Origin: Paenarthrobacter nicotinovorans
Lineage (GTDB): Bacteria; Actinomycetota; Actinomycetes; Actinomycetales; Micrococcaceae
Direction: 5' to 3'
Assembly: GCF_007670255.1 (NCBI RefSeq)
Contig: NZ_SZVS01000001.1
Location: 372,001-436,000, forward strand
Length of the DNA: 64,000 nt
Shown one piece after another: positions 29,700-39,124 of the stretch. Made by a program: the position numbers and the translations under genes. The notes under the pieces were generated by a model, which saw only the letters and a program-made list of their open reading frames with translations, was not told where the DNA came from and made no database searches. The first letter of the stretch is position 1. Each line of letters opens with the position of its first letter.

Positions 29700-31484
29700 C
29701 TAAGCCACGAGGCTGTGCACGTCTACCTTGTGGAACCGCTGGAGAACATCCTGTGCGTGCCGGATTTCGGCCTCACGGGTCGCTTCGTCCCAACCGAGAG
29801 GCTCGGACAGGGCCGCTGCGATCTCGTTAAGCAGTTCACCGGTCACGAGGCCCCGGAACGCGAGGGACGTCCTGCGGATAAGGACATCGATCAGGTGTCC
29901 GATCTGCTCGTGTTCGGCCATGAAGGCCAGTTCACGGACACTGAGTTCGCGGGTGGAGCGCAGCAGCTGGTCCTGTCCGGCGTTGAGGTAGTCGATGACA
30001 GCCTCTGCCCGGGTTCCGTAACGGGTCAGCAGGACGGCAACACGGTCAGCGTCCAGGCCCGGACCCATGTGCTTTTTGATCCATTCCTGTTCGCCCTGTT
30101 CCGTATCCGGGAAGCCGGCGCCTCCGCCGATGGCGAGTTTCGCCGTCGAGACCTTCCGTTCCATCCCCAGTTCGCGCAGGACATCGTTCGTCATGTGTTC
30201 TGCCAACGCGCGGAAGGTTGTCCACTTGCCACCTACCAGGCTGAGTACGACGGCGTCCTTGCCGCCTGGCGTTGTCACGGCGTCTTTTCCGGTGCGGACG
30301 TTGCGCTCGATGCGGTAGTCACGGGAGACGAAGCCCGGCTGGGTCTCATCGTGCCGCGGCAACGGACGGACACCTGCGAAGCTGTAAACGATCTGGTCCC
30401 GTTCGACCTTGATGGTGGGGAAGACATGGCCCACCAGGTCGAAGAAGTAGTCGATTTCTTCTTCGGTGCAGACGGCGTCCTCGGACATATCGGCGTCCAC
30501 GTCGGTGGTACCCACCAACACGCGGTCACCCATCGGGTAGATGAGTACGATGCGGCCATCGGTGTGCTCGAAGAAGATTTCGCGGCCGTTGCAGGCAGCG
30601 AGCAGTTCGGGGTGGTCCAGGACAATGTGGGAGCCCTTGGTGCCGCCCATGAACCTGCTGGCAGCCCCCATGGCCTGGTTGGTGAGATCCACCCAAGCAC
30701 CAGTGGTGTTGACGATGACGTCGGCCTGGAAGTCGAATTCCTTGCCGGTCAGTTCGTCGCGCAGGCGGGCTCCGTCAGTTCCCATGGAGACGAGGGAGAC
30801 GTAGTTGCTGGCACGGGCGCTTCCTCCGGGGAGTCCACCGCCGAGGCCGGCCTTCTCGCCATCCTGCAGGACGTCCAAGGTCAGGCGCTCAGGGTTGTGC
30901 ACGGAGGCATCGAAGTAGGTTGCTGCGTACTTGATGCCGGAGTGCAACTTGGGGAGCTCGGCAAGTGCCCGGGTCCGTCCGCGGAACTGGTGGCGCGGAA
31001 CGCTGCCACCGTCGCGGGAGAAGAAGTCATACATGCTCAGGCCGACCTTGATGAGGAACGCACCGCGTTCCTTGGGTTTGCCCTGCTTGTGGGTGAGGAA
31101 GCGCGTCGGAGCGGAGAGGATTCCCGAGAAAGTGCTGAAGATCGGGATCGTCGTCTGCAGCGGCTTCACGTAGTGCGGGGCAATCCGGAGCAGCCTGTTG
31201 CGCTCGACGACGGACTCCTGGACGAGGCGGAACTCGCCGTTCTCGAGGTAACGGATGCCGCCGTGGATCATGTGCGACGACGCACCGCTGGCTCCCTGGC
31301 AGTAGTCGCCGCGTTCCACGAGCGCTACGTCGACGCCTTGCAGTGCGAGGTCCCGGAAGGTTCCGACACCATTGATGCCACCGCCGATGATGAGTACCTT
31401 CGCCGTCGGCCGCTCCTGAAGTGCGACGACAGAGTCACGCTGCTGTGAGTGCTGTGAGGTACCGGAAATCCTGTTGTGTCCCAA
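29700..31484 (-). CDS. glpD: aerobic glycerol-3-phosphate dehydrogenase
   Basis: This membrane-associated flavoenzyme oxidises glycerol 3-phosphate to dihydroxyacetone phosphate and feeds electrons to quinone. The 594-residue protein has the FAD-binding Rossmann motif VLIIGGGINGVGTFRDL, the substrate-region HMIHGGIRYLE and a C-terminal domain with LLTRYGTRAEAVIDY. The start appears to be TTG at 31484, with AAGGGAGCAG before it. It completes the pathway begun by glpF and glpK and is divergent from a SorC-type regulator. Confidence 0.96.
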   Translation of the reverse strand: MGHNRISGTSQHSQQRDSVVALQERPTAKVLIIGGGINGVGTFRDLALQGVDVALVERGDYCQGASGASSHMIHGGIRYLENGEFRLVQESVVERNRLLRIAPHYVKPLQTTIPIFSTFSGILSAPTRFLTHKQGKPKERGAFLIKVGLSMYDFFSRDGGSVPRHQFRGRTRALAELPKLHSGIKYAATYFDASVHNPERLTLDVLQDGEKAGLGGGLPGGSARASNYVSLVSMGTDGARLRDELTGKEFDFQADVIVNTTGAWVDLTNQAMGAASRFMGGTKGSHIVLDHPELLAACNGREIFFEHTDGRIVLIYPMGDRVLVGTTDVDADMSEDAVCTEEEIDYFFDLVGHVFPTIKVERDQIVYSFAGVRPLPRHDETQPGFVSRDYRIERNVRTGKDAVTTPGGKDAVVLSLVGGKWTTFRALAEHMTNDVLRELGMERKVSTAKLAIGGGAGFPDTEQGEQEWIKKHMGPGLDADRVAVLLTRYGTRAEAVIDYLNAGQDQLLRSTRELSVRELAFMAEHEQIGHLIDVLIRRTSLAFRGLVTGELLNEIAAALSEPLGWDEATREAEIRHAQDVLQRFHKVDVHSLVA

Positions 31485-31544
31485 AACTGCTCCCTTGGGC
31501 TTGGTTCGTGCGCTGCGCCACTCGCTGCTGCACCGTTCACCACT

Positions 31545-31573
31545 AATCTTGCGAAGGTGGAAAATGGAGTCAA
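31545..31573 (-). promoter_or_regulatory. candidate glpD promoter
   Basis: On the minus strand TTGACT (31573-31568) and AAGATT (31550-31545) are 17 bases apart. The -35 lies seven bases from the TGCAC-AAAC-GTGCA palindrome, so a regulator bound there could block or help polymerase. Confidence 0.5.
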
Positions 31574-31579
31574 GCTATT

Positions 31580-31593
31580 TGCACAAACGTGCA
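31580..31593. promoter_or_regulatory. palindromic operator candidate, SorC type
   Basis: TGCAC-AAAC-GTGCA is a perfect inverted repeat, 14 bases before the regulator start and next to the glpD -35. SorC-family regulators are known to bind short palindromes of this kind near their own genes. Its placement suggests control of both glpD and the regulator. Confidence 0.55.
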
Positions 31594-31606
31594 GTAAGGA
31601 AATGAG

Positions 31607-32569
31607 ATGGCACGATCACGTCACTCGGACGCGCTCCGGGCTGCACAAATGTATTACTTGCAGGACCTGACCATGGATGCGATCGCCCGCGAACTGCGGA
31701 CCTCCCGGTCCACGGTCTCCAGGCTTCTGTCCTCGGCCCGCGAAACGGGGTTGGTCCAGGTACAGATCCGCAGTCCTTTCGATACCGGACCAGAGCTGGA
31801 AAGCCAGATCCGGAGCCAGTACGGGGTGGATGTCCACGTGGTCCCGGTACTGGACACGCTCAACGAAGCCGAGACCCTGGACCGCGTCGCCATGCAGGCT
31901 GCGCGGACCATCGGGCCGCTGGTGGACTCGAACGCCATCATCGGAGTCGCTTGGGGCGCCACCCTCAGCGCGGTCAGCAGACACCTCACCCGGAAGGTCA
32001 CGCACGACAGCATCGTGGTCCAGCTCAACGGCGCCGGAAACATGCAGACCACCGGCATCACGTACGCCAGCGACATCATGCGCCGCTTCGGCAGCGCGTA
32101 CGGAGCACGTGTGGAACAGTTCCCTGTCCCCGCGTTTTTCGACCACGCCGCCACGAAGACCGCCATGTGGAATGAGCGAAGCGTTCAACGGATCCTGGAT
32201 CTGCAGGCCCGAATGAGCATTGCCATATTCGGCGTGGGTTCAGTCGACTCCGACTACCCGAGCCACGTGTATGCCGGCGGATACCTTGATGAACACGACC
32301 TCACCATGCTGGCCGCGGACGACGTCGTAGGGGATGTCGCAACGGTCTTTTTCCGCAGCGATGGATCCTCGGACGGCATCACCTTGAACGAGCGCTCAAC
32401 CGGTCCAAGCCATGAGCAACTCCGGCAAGTCCGCCGGCGCATCTGCGTGGTCTCCGGGGCTTCAAAAATCAACGGGCTTCAGGGGGCACTGGCTGCGGGC
32501 CTGGCAACAGACTTGATTTTGGATGAGGCCTCAGCACGACGCCTGGTCAGTTTCAACGGGCACTCCTGA
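31607..32569 (+). CDS. SorC family sugar-binding transcriptional regulator
   Basis: The 320-residue protein has an N-terminal helix-turn-helix (about 15-50: LTMDAIARELRTSRSTVSRLL) and a large SorC sugar-phosphate-binding domain (about 60-315, with GVAWGATLSAV and VQLNGAGNMQ). Family members sense phosphorylated sugars. Its divergence from glpD and the shared operator suggest it senses glycerol 3-phosphate or a related triose phosphate, which is inference. The ATG at 31607 follows AGTAAGGAAATGAG. In many bacteria glp genes are controlled by DeoR-type GlpR or IclR-type GylR instead. Confidence 0.9.
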   Translation: MARSRHSDALRAAQMYYLQDLTMDAIARELRTSRSTVSRLLSSARETGLVQVQIRSPFDTGPELESQIRSQYGVDVHVVPVLDTLNEAETLDRVAMQAARTIGPLVDSNAIIGVAWGATLSAVSRHLTRKVTHDSIVVQLNGAGNMQTTGITYASDIMRRFGSAYGARVEQFPVPAFFDHAATKTAMWNERSVQRILDLQARMSIAIFGVGSVDSDYPSHVYAGGYLDEHDLTMLAADDVVGDVATVFFRSDGSSDGITLNERSTGPSHEQLRQVRRRICVVSGASKINGLQGALAAGLATDLILDEASARRLVSFNGHS

Positions 32570-32603
32570 AGTATTCGTGCAAGGAGTGGGTAGAGTCGTT
32601 GCT

Positions 32604-33485
32604 ATGAGATCCCCCAGCCCGCTGGCCTTGAACAACGGCGTCACCATGGAACGTCTGGGTTTTGGCCTCTACAAAGTCCCACCCAAGGATGCCGATGTCC
32701 TGGTCTCCACCGCATTGGGCGAAGGGTACCGGCGCTTCGATACTGCGGCCATGTACGGAAACGAAGTAGGTGTGGGGCGCGCACTGGGCGGCGCCATCGG
32801 TGACGCCGCGCGCTACAACAGTGACACGGGCGGCTCCGGCGAGTCCCTCCACACCCTGGCCCGCGAGGACCTCTTCGTCACCACCAAGGTCTGGAACGAC
32901 GACCACGGCTATGATTCCACGCTCCGCGCCTTCGATACCTCCATTTCCAATCTTGGACTCGACTACGTGGACCTCTACCTCATTCACTGGCCTTGCGCAG
33001 AGCGGGGACTTTTTGTCGAAACCTATAAGGCGCTGGAGACCCTGTACAGAGAGGGCAAGGTCCGCGCGATCGGGGTGTCCAACTTCCAGCCAGGTCATCT
33101 GGACGAACTGATGCAGAAGGCCGAAGTGGTCCCCGCAGTCAACCAGATCGAGCTGCACCCTTGGCTTCAGCAAAGCCGGTTGCGGCTTCTGCACCAGCAA
33201 TTGGGCATTGCCACGGAAGCGTGGAGTCCGCTCGGCAGGGGCCAGGTGTTGGCAGATCCCGCCATCGTCGCACTGGCCGAAAAATACCACCGCACTCCCG
33301 CGCAGATCATCCTGCGCTGGCACCTGCAGCTGGGCAACCTGGTCATTCCCAAGGCCAGCTCGGCAGCCAGGATCAAGGAAAACCACGAAGTCTTCGATTT
33401 CGAACTCGACGCGGCTGACATGGACGGTATGGCCGGACTGGAACGCCATCATCGAACTGGGTCGCACCCGGACAACGTGAAGTAG
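32604..33485 (+). CDS. aldo/keto reductase
   Basis: This is an NADPH-dependent oxidoreductase of the AKR5-like group, 293 residues. The catalytic tetrad is visible as Asp and Tyr in RFDTAAMYGNE, Lys in FVTTKVWND and His in YLIHWP. GVSNFQPGHLDEL and NQIELHPWLQQ match the barrel, and VIPKASSAARIKEN the cofactor pocket. Diketogluconate reductase-type activity is often annotated for this group, but the substrate is unknown. ATG at 32604 is the best start, though the AAGGAG upstream is 18 bases away. It lies 10 bases before the hydrolase gene. Confidence 0.92.
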   Translation: MRSPSPLALNNGVTMERLGFGLYKVPPKDADVLVSTALGEGYRRFDTAAMYGNEVGVGRALGGAIGDAARYNSDTGGSGESLHTLAREDLFVTTKVWNDDHGYDSTLRAFDTSISNLGLDYVDLYLIHWPCAERGLFVETYKALETLYREGKVRAIGVSNFQPGHLDELMQKAEVVPAVNQIELHPWLQQSRLRLLHQQLGIATEAWSPLGRGQVLADPAIVALAEKYHRTPAQIILRWHLQLGNLVIPKASSAARIKENHEVFDFELDAADMDGMAGLERHHRTGSHPDNVK

Positions 33486-33494
33486 GACAACCGC

Positions 33495-34439
33495 ATGGAC
33501 TCAGTGGACACCGGGCGCTCCCCCAAGGGCGCACAGGCCCCCACCCAATATTTCAGCAAAGAGTTGCGTCCGCGGACCCGGGCCTCCGAAGTGGAAGTCG
33601 ACGGAAGCACCGTGGCCTACTGGATTTACGAGCCTGTAGCCGTAACACCGGGCACCCGCACCATCCTTGTCATCCATGGCTTCAGGGGTGACCATCACGG
33701 CTTGTTGCGGGTAGCGGACCAGCTTCCCGAGATGCGGATCATCATGCCGGACCTGCCAGCCTTCGGAAGTTCGGAGCCGTTTGTTGGTGATGAACATACG
33801 GTGGAACGGTACGGGGACTTCATCACCGGTTTCATGGCCGCACTGGACCTTGGTCCCAAGACCGTGTTGCTGGGCCATTCCTTCGGCTCGATCATCGCAA
33901 GCCACTACGCCGCGGCGCGTCCGGGTGCGGTGTACCCGCTGATCCTGATCAACCCCATTGCAGCACCTGCCCTGGAGGGACCCAAGGGCATCATGACCAA
34001 GCTTGCTGTCTTGTACTACCAGGCATCGGCAAAGCTCCCGCGCCGTGTTGGCTTGGCGCTTCTCCGAAACCGCGTAATAGTCCGGATCATGAGTGTCACC
34101 ATGGCCAAGACCAAGGACAAGGAACTTCGTCGTTTCATCCACGGCCAGCATGACGCCTATTTCAGCGCGTTTGCGGACCGTAACAGCCTGCTCGAATCAT
34201 TCAAGGCCTCCGTCTCGGGGAACGTAGCGGACGTCGCCGAGCAACTGCATCTGCCCGTGCTGCTGGTGGCCGGCGAAAAAGACGAGATAGCCACCCTCCC
34301 CAGCCAGCACAAACTCATGGAGCGCCTGCCGGACGCAACGCTGGAAGTCATTCCCGGCGTCGGGCATTTGATCCACTACGAAACCCCGGTCCCCGCAGCA
34401 GCGGCGATCCGCGCCTTCCTGGAGGAACATCCCGCGTGA
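33495..34439 (+). CDS. alpha/beta hydrolase
   Basis: This 314-residue serine hydrolase has an alpha/beta fold: oxyanion strand LVIHGFRGDHHG, nucleophile elbow GHSFGS, acid in LLVAGEKDEIA and the catalytic His in GVGHLIHYE. The first 40 residues are a polar extension. There is no signal peptide, so it is cytoplasmic; the substrate is unknown. The ATG follows AGGACAACCGC. Its stop overlaps the start of the glycosyltransferase by four bases, so these two are translated together and may act on one surface molecule. Confidence 0.9.
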   Translation: MDSVDTGRSPKGAQAPTQYFSKELRPRTRASEVEVDGSTVAYWIYEPVAVTPGTRTILVIHGFRGDHHGLLRVADQLPEMRIIMPDLPAFGSSEPFVGDEHTVERYGDFITGFMAALDLGPKTVLLGHSFGSIIASHYAAARPGAVYPLILINPIAAPALEGPKGIMTKLAVLYYQASAKLPRRVGLALLRNRVIVRIMSVTMAKTKDKELRRFIHGQHDAYFSAFADRNSLLESFKASVSGNVADVAEQLHLPVLLVAGEKDEIATLPSQHKLMERLPDATLEVIPGVGHLIHYETPVPAAAAIRAFLEEHPA

Positions 34440-35533
34440 AAATTGTCATCGACGCCCGCTTTACCCGAACGGACCACCACGATGGCATCAGCCGGTACGG
34501 TTCCAGCCTCATCGCCGCGACGTCGAAAATCGCCGACGTCACGATGCTCATCAGCGACGAGCGGCAGCTCGCCCTGTTGCCCGACGTCCCTTACGTCCTG
34601 ATCAACAGCCCTCTTTCTCCCTTGGAGTTGTTCGTTTCCCGCAAGGTCAATCCCCTGGGCGCGGACGTCGTGGTGTGCCCCATGCAGACCATGGGCACGC
34701 TGGGGCGCAAGTATGGACTGGTCCTGACCCTCCACGACCTCATCTACTACGAGCACCCGGCTCCGCCGGGGTTCCTGCCCGCTCCGGTACGCATCCTGTG
34801 GCGGCTGTACCACAAGGCGTACTGGCCGCAGAGGCTGTTGTTGAACCGGGCCGACATCGTGGCCACCATCAGCCACACCACCGAAGCCCTGATGGCAAAA
34901 TACAGGCTCACGAAACGGCCTGTGCGGATTGTGGGAAATGCACCCCAACCGGGACAGACACCGCGCGATGCCACGGCTGGAGCTGACAAGACGCTGCTGT
35001 ATATGGGCTCGTTCATGCCCTACAAGAACGTGGAAACCATGATCCGTGGCATGGCCGGACTGCAGGATTACACCTTGCACCTTTTGAGCCGCATCACTGC
35101 CGAGCGCAAGGCAGAACTGCAGGCTTTGGTTCCGGAAGGGGCGAAGGTCATCTTCCACAACGGCGTCACGGACGCCGAGTATGACGCCCTCCTGCTCCGG
35201 GCAACCGCCCTCATCAGCCTTTCCCGGGCCGAGGGCTATGGCCTGCCGCTGGTGGAGGCCATGGCGTTGGGAACCCCCGTGATTGCCAGTGACATCCCCA
35301 TCTTCAGGGAAGTCGGCGGCGACGCCGTCAGTTACGTTGATCCGGGCTCGCCCACGGACTTCGCCGCTGCCGTGAACGCCCTCGGTGACGAGGCCCTGTG
35401 GCAGCAGCGCTCCCGCAGTTCCGTTCAGCGTGCCGCCGCGTTCAACTGGGACGATTCGGCACGGCAGTTGCTGGCCGCAGCCGAAGAAGTCGTGGCGTTG
35501 CAGCGCCGCAGGGCCTCAAACACACAGCGCTAG
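34436..35533 (+). CDS. GT4-type glycosyltransferase
   Basis: This 365-residue GT-B-fold enzyme starts MKIVIDARFTRTDHHDGISRYG, with a C-terminal nucleotide-sugar domain containing LSRAEGYGLPLVEAMALGTPVIASD, the E-x7-E motif of the GT4 family. It probably adds a hexose to a cell-surface lipid or polysaccharide at the inner face of the membrane; donor and acceptor cannot be read from sequence. The GTG at 34436 shares GTGA with the hydrolase stop. Its TAG stop overlaps the opposite-strand priA stop within CTAG. Confidence 0.92.
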   Translation: MKIVIDARFTRTDHHDGISRYGSSLIAATSKIADVTMLISDERQLALLPDVPYVLINSPLSPLELFVSRKVNPLGADVVVCPMQTMGTLGRKYGLVLTLHDLIYYEHPAPPGFLPAPVRILWRLYHKAYWPQRLLLNRADIVATISHTTEALMAKYRLTKRPVRIVGNAPQPGQTPRDATAGADKTLLYMGSFMPYKNVETMIRGMAGLQDYTLHLLSRITAERKAELQALVPEGAKVIFHNGVTDAEYDALLLRATALISLSRAEGYGLPLVEAMALGTPVIASDIPIFREVGGDAVSYVDPGSPTDFAAAVNALGDEALWQQRSRSSVQRAAAFNWDDSARQLLAAAEEVVALQRRRASNTQR

Positions 35534-37656
35534 AGGACGTCTACTCCGTCAAGGCGGAGCTGGACGGGTCCAGCGGTGCGCTTGGCCGCACTGGCCACTT
35601 TGACTGCACGCATGGCACGCGTCGCTTCGGCTGCATCAGCGTAGGGAATGAAGTAGAGCATGCGGACGTCCACCTCGTCCTGCCCTGAGACCGCTGACGA
35701 TGGGCCGACCGTTGAGGATGGCCCGACGAACTGCTGCACGGGCGCCGGCCCGGCCTTCCGGAGCCGCTTGGCCAGCGGGGCGCCGGCCTCGAACGTCCCG
35801 GCAAAATGCCCGACGTCGGCCCTGCTACCCGTCACCGAGGCGACACGGACCGCCGGGGGCAGCTGAAGCTCTTTCCGGAGCTCCAACTCACGCGAGGCGT
35901 AACCGGCGGCGTCCCACCGCAAGAGGGCGCCCGTCGCTGCGGTGTCGTCCGCAGTGATGACCACCAAGCCACCCTCGCTGGCAGGCTTTACCAAGGAGGC
36001 AGCGTTGAACCACCGACGCACAGTGTCCTCGCCGGCTCGAAGGTTTTCGCGCCGGAGCAAGGAATTGCCATCCAACAACAAAGCCGCCGCGTAGCCCTGT
36101 GGCGCCACCGGTTCGGCTCCGACGGTCGCCACCACCAAGGCAGGAGCATCCGGAACCGTCGCTTTGACGTGTTCGCCGGACGAGGTCACCACAGCCTTGC
36201 CTGGGAACGCCCGGCCAAGCTCTTCGGCCGTCCTCATGGCGCCGGCAGCGCCCCTGCGCAACCTGGTGCCGCTGCAATGCGTGCAACGCCATTGGGGTGC
36301 AGGCGTGGAACACCAACGGCATGCAGGAATCGCGGAGCTGCTGGAAACGGCCAGCGGTCCCTGGCACGTGTTGCACCGGGCAAGCTCCCGGCACGTCTCG
36401 CACACCAGCGACGGCGCGTAGCCTGCCCGGGCAACCTGCACCAGTACCGGGCCACGTTCCAGCCCTTCCTTCGCGGCTCGCCATGCGGCTCCCGGCAAGC
36501 GCGCGATGCGTGCCAAGGGATCGCGTTCCTGTTCGAAACTGTCAGCGGTATTCAGGACACGCGGCACTGTGGAGCGAACCATGCTTCGGGGCGCTTCAAC
36601 CGGGACAGCCCACTGCAACTCCACCAGGCGCTGGAGTTCCGTACTCCGGCTGTGCGATGCCATCAGGCACGCGGCGTTCTCCTGCTCCGCCCGCAAGAGC
36701 AGGACCTCGCGGGTGTGCGCGTAGGGTGCCCGTTGCTCAATGTGGAGATCGTCCCCGTCATCCCAGCACACCACCAGTCCAAGATCCTTGACCGGCGCGA
36801 AAGCAGCGGAACGGGTGCCTACGGCCACCCGAGCGGAACCGCTCAAGAGGCGCAGGAAGTTGCGGTACCGGGGCGTCTGGCCGTCATCGGCGGTCAGACG
36901 GGCGACGTCCGACGGCGGCAGGACCGCTGCCAGCGCCGCTTCCACGCGGTCAAGATCCCGGTAATCAGGAACCACCACGATCGCGCCGCGTCCCGAGGAT
37001 CTGACGGTGGCCACCGCAGCGGCCACCAAGGCCGGCCATCCATCAGGACCAAATCCTTGCAGGGCGGTGAGAACGGCTTTGGGCGAACCGCCGCTGGCCA
37101 AGTGCTGCAGATACGCTGTGCCATTGGTGTAGCGACGCCAGGCATGGGCATTGAAAGCCGGTGTTTCCTCTCCCCCGGTTTCCGAGTCATTGCTGGGCGG
37201 CACATCCCCGCCCAGCAGTTCCTTCTCCACCTTGGCAACCCGCGGGGGGATAGCCGAACGAAGGACATCGCTCAGGGTCCCCGCGTACCGGGCGGCGACC
37301 TTGCCGGCCAGCGTGGCAATGTCAGACGTCAGCACAGCCACCGGGGAAACCACCTTATGCAGGGGTGTCAACGGTGATGCTGCGTCTGAAGTATCGAGTC
37401 GCTCCAGTATGTAGCCGCCCAGTTCCTGGCCGTTGAACTTCACTTTCACCCGCACGCCGGGAGCCGCTTCCTCGGCCAGTTCAGCAGGGACGCTGTAATC
37501 AAAGGGCCTGTCCAGGTGCGGCAGAGGCGACTCCAGGACCACGCGGGCCACAGGAAGGTGTCCTGCCAAGGGCGGACCCTGGACAGAGGGCCGGTCCGGG
37601 AAACCTTGCAGCAGCGAGGGCTGAAGCAATGACGGCTGGGCCTCAGGGCCTGCCAT
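35530..37656 (-). CDS. priA: PriA-like replication restart protein, helicase motifs degenerate
   Basis: PriA recognises stalled forks and reloads the replication machinery. The 708-residue protein has the N-terminal 3'-OH-binding domain (VARVVLESPLPHLDRPFDY, VKVKFNGQELGGYI) and zinc-binding cysteines in CETCRELARCNTCQ and CRWCSTPAP...CTHC. Where PriA normally has GxTGSGKT, the sequence reads LTALQGFGPDGWPALV, and the DEEH box is WDDGDD. ATP-driven unwinding is therefore unlikely, as for other actinobacterial PriA proteins. I chose ATG 37656 over GTG 37665 because GGAGG sits eight bases before it. Confidence 0.92.
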   Translation of the reverse strand: MAGPEAQPSLLQPSLLQGFPDRPSVQGPPLAGHLPVARVVLESPLPHLDRPFDYSVPAELAEEAAPGVRVKVKFNGQELGGYILERLDTSDAASPLTPLHKVVSPVAVLTSDIATLAGKVAARYAGTLSDVLRSAIPPRVAKVEKELLGGDVPPSNDSETGGEETPAFNAHAWRRYTNGTAYLQHLASGGSPKAVLTALQGFGPDGWPALVAAAVATVRSSGRGAIVVVPDYRDLDRVEAALAAVLPPSDVARLTADDGQTPRYRNFLRLLSGSARVAVGTRSAAFAPVKDLGLVVCWDDGDDLHIEQRAPYAHTREVLLLRAEQENAACLMASHSRSTELQRLVELQWAVPVEAPRSMVRSTVPRVLNTADSFEQERDPLARIARLPGAAWRAAKEGLERGPVLVQVARAGYAPSLVCETCRELARCNTCQGPLAVSSSSAIPACRWCSTPAPQWRCTHCSGTRLRRGAAGAMRTAEELGRAFPGKAVVTSSGEHVKATVPDAPALVVATVGAEPVAPQGYAAALLLDGNSLLRRENLRAGEDTVRRWFNAASLVKPASEGGLVVITADDTAATGALLRWDAAGYASRELELRKELQLPPAVRVASVTGSRADVGHFAGTFEAGAPLAKRLRKAGPAPVQQFVGPSSTVGPSSAVSGQDEVDVRMLYFIPYADAAEATRAMRAVKVASAAKRTAGPVQLRLDGVDVL

Positions 37657-37720
37657 AACCTTCACCTCCAGCTCGTCGCACGATAACTACTGCGCACAGG
37701 ACTATGTACCGCATGAATGC

Positions 37721-37757
37721 AGATGCCCGCAGCGGGATTGACCGGCTGCGGGCATCT
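37721..37757. terminator. hairpin between metK and priA
   Basis: A 13-bp perfect inverted repeat (37721-37733 with 37745-37757) lies 61 bases after the metK stop. There is no clear U-run, so its role as terminator rests on position. Confidence 0.55.
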
Positions 37758-37818
37758 CTCTGGCTAAAGCCAATCACGAACCACCGACAAAACAACATCG
37801 CGGTGATCGCGGGAGGAA

Positions 37819-39048
37819 TCAGGCGTTGAAGTATTCCTTCAAGTCCGCCACCCGGTCCAGCCGCTCCCAGGTGAAGTCGGGCTCGTCCCGTCCGAAGTGC
37901 CCATGTGCAGCCGTCTTGGCGTAGATGGGACGCTTGAGGTCCAAGGCATCAATGATGGCGCGGGGACGGAGGTCGAAGAGCTCGTCGATCGCTTCGCTGA
38001 TGCGTGCGGGGTCGACCGTCTCCGTGCCGAAGGTCTCCACGTACGTTCCTACGGGGCGTGCCTGGCCAATGGCGTAAGCGATCTGGATCTCGGCACGCTT
38101 GGCAAGGCCGGCGGCAACCACGTTCTTCGCTACCCAACGCATGGCGTAGGCCGCGGAGCGGTCAACCTTGGACGGATCCTTGCCGGAGAACGCTCCACCG
38201 CCATGCCGGGAGAATCCGCCGTAGGTGTCCACGATGATCTTCCGGCCGGTTAGACCGGCATCGCCTACCGGTCCGCCGATGACGAAGGCTCCGGCGGGGT
38301 TCAGGATGCTGGCCGTACGCGAAAGGTCAAGGTTCGATGCCGCAAGCACGGGTTCGATGACATAGCTGGCCAAGTCAGCGCGGAGCTGTTCAAGGCCCGC
38401 TTCCTCTGCATGCTGGCTGGAGATGACAACCGTCTCAACGGAAACCGGCCGGTCGCCGTCGTACCCTACCGTGACCTGGGTCTTGCCGTCGGGCCGCAGG
38501 TAGGCAAGTTCGCCGTTCTTGCGGACTTCGGTGAGGCGTTCCGAAAGGCGGTGTGCCAGCCAGATGGGCGTGGGCATGTAGGAAGCCGTTTCATCACTGG
38601 CGTAGCCGAACATGATGCCCTGGTCGCCGGCACCCTGGAGGTCGTAATCGTCCTCCTGGCGTCCTTCGCGGGCCTCCAGCGAGTTGAACACGCCGCCTGC
38701 GATGTCGTTGGACTGCTGGCCGATGGAGACCGAAACACCGCAGCGGGCACCGTCGAATCCGTTGGCGGACGAGTCATAGCCGATGCCGAGAATGGTCTCA
38801 CGGACAATCTGCGGAATTTCGACGTAGGCATCGGTGGTGACCTCACCGGCAACGTGCACCAAACCGGTGGTGGCCATCGTTTCAACAGCCACGCGCGATT
38901 CAGGGTCCGCGGCGAGCAACGCGTCAAGAATCGAGTCGCTGATCTGGTCGCAGATCTTGTCCGGGTGCCCTTCGGTCACCGACTCTGACGTGAAGAGGCG
39001 GAGCTTGGACGGGGTGCCATGGTGTTCATGGTGCAGCGGTAAAGTCAC
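37819..39048 (-). CDS. metK: S-adenosylmethionine synthetase
   Basis: It makes S-adenosylmethionine from methionine and ATP. The 409-residue protein has [20 protein letters not shown] near the N-terminus, the [12 protein letters not shown] hexapeptide region, and the P-loop-like [19 protein letters not shown] at 39048 has AAGGTGG seven bases before it. No SAM riboswitch is apparent in the short upstream gap. It follows coaBC at 76 bases and may share its transcript. Confidence 0.98.
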   Translation of the reverse strand: MTLPLHHEHHGTPSKLRLFTSESVTEGHPDKICDQISDSILDALLAADPESRVAVETMATTGLVHVAGEVTTDAYVEIPQIVRETILGIGYDSSANGFDGARCGVSVSIGQQSNDIAGGVFNSLEAREGRQEDDYDLQGAGDQGIMFGYASDETASYMPTPIWLAHRLSERLTEVRKNGELAYLRPDGKTQVTVGYDGDRPVSVETVVISSQHAEEAGLEQLRADLASYVIEPVLAASNLDLSRTASILNPAGAFVIGGPVGDAGLTGRKIIVDTYGGFSRHGGGAFSGKDPSKVDRSAAYAMRWVAKNVVAAGLAKRAEIQIAYAIGQARPVGTYVETFGTETVDPARISEAIDELFDLRPRAIIDALDLKRPIYAKTAAHGHFGRDEPDFTWERLDRVADLKEYFNA

Positions 39049-39124
39049 TCGACCACCTTACTGGGTTGCGGGATCACGGCATCGGCCGTGTGTCCCTTTG
39101 CTAAGAATTCTGGGATGGGCTCGG

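Noticed and set aside
29616..31448. A 600-codon frame antisense to glpD
   Set aside because: glpD shows all family motifs; the opposite frame has low-complexity valine and glycine-rich sequence typical of a shadow.
39049..39124. SAM riboswitch before metK
   Set aside because: The gap is only 76 bases and shows no known SAM aptamer pattern.
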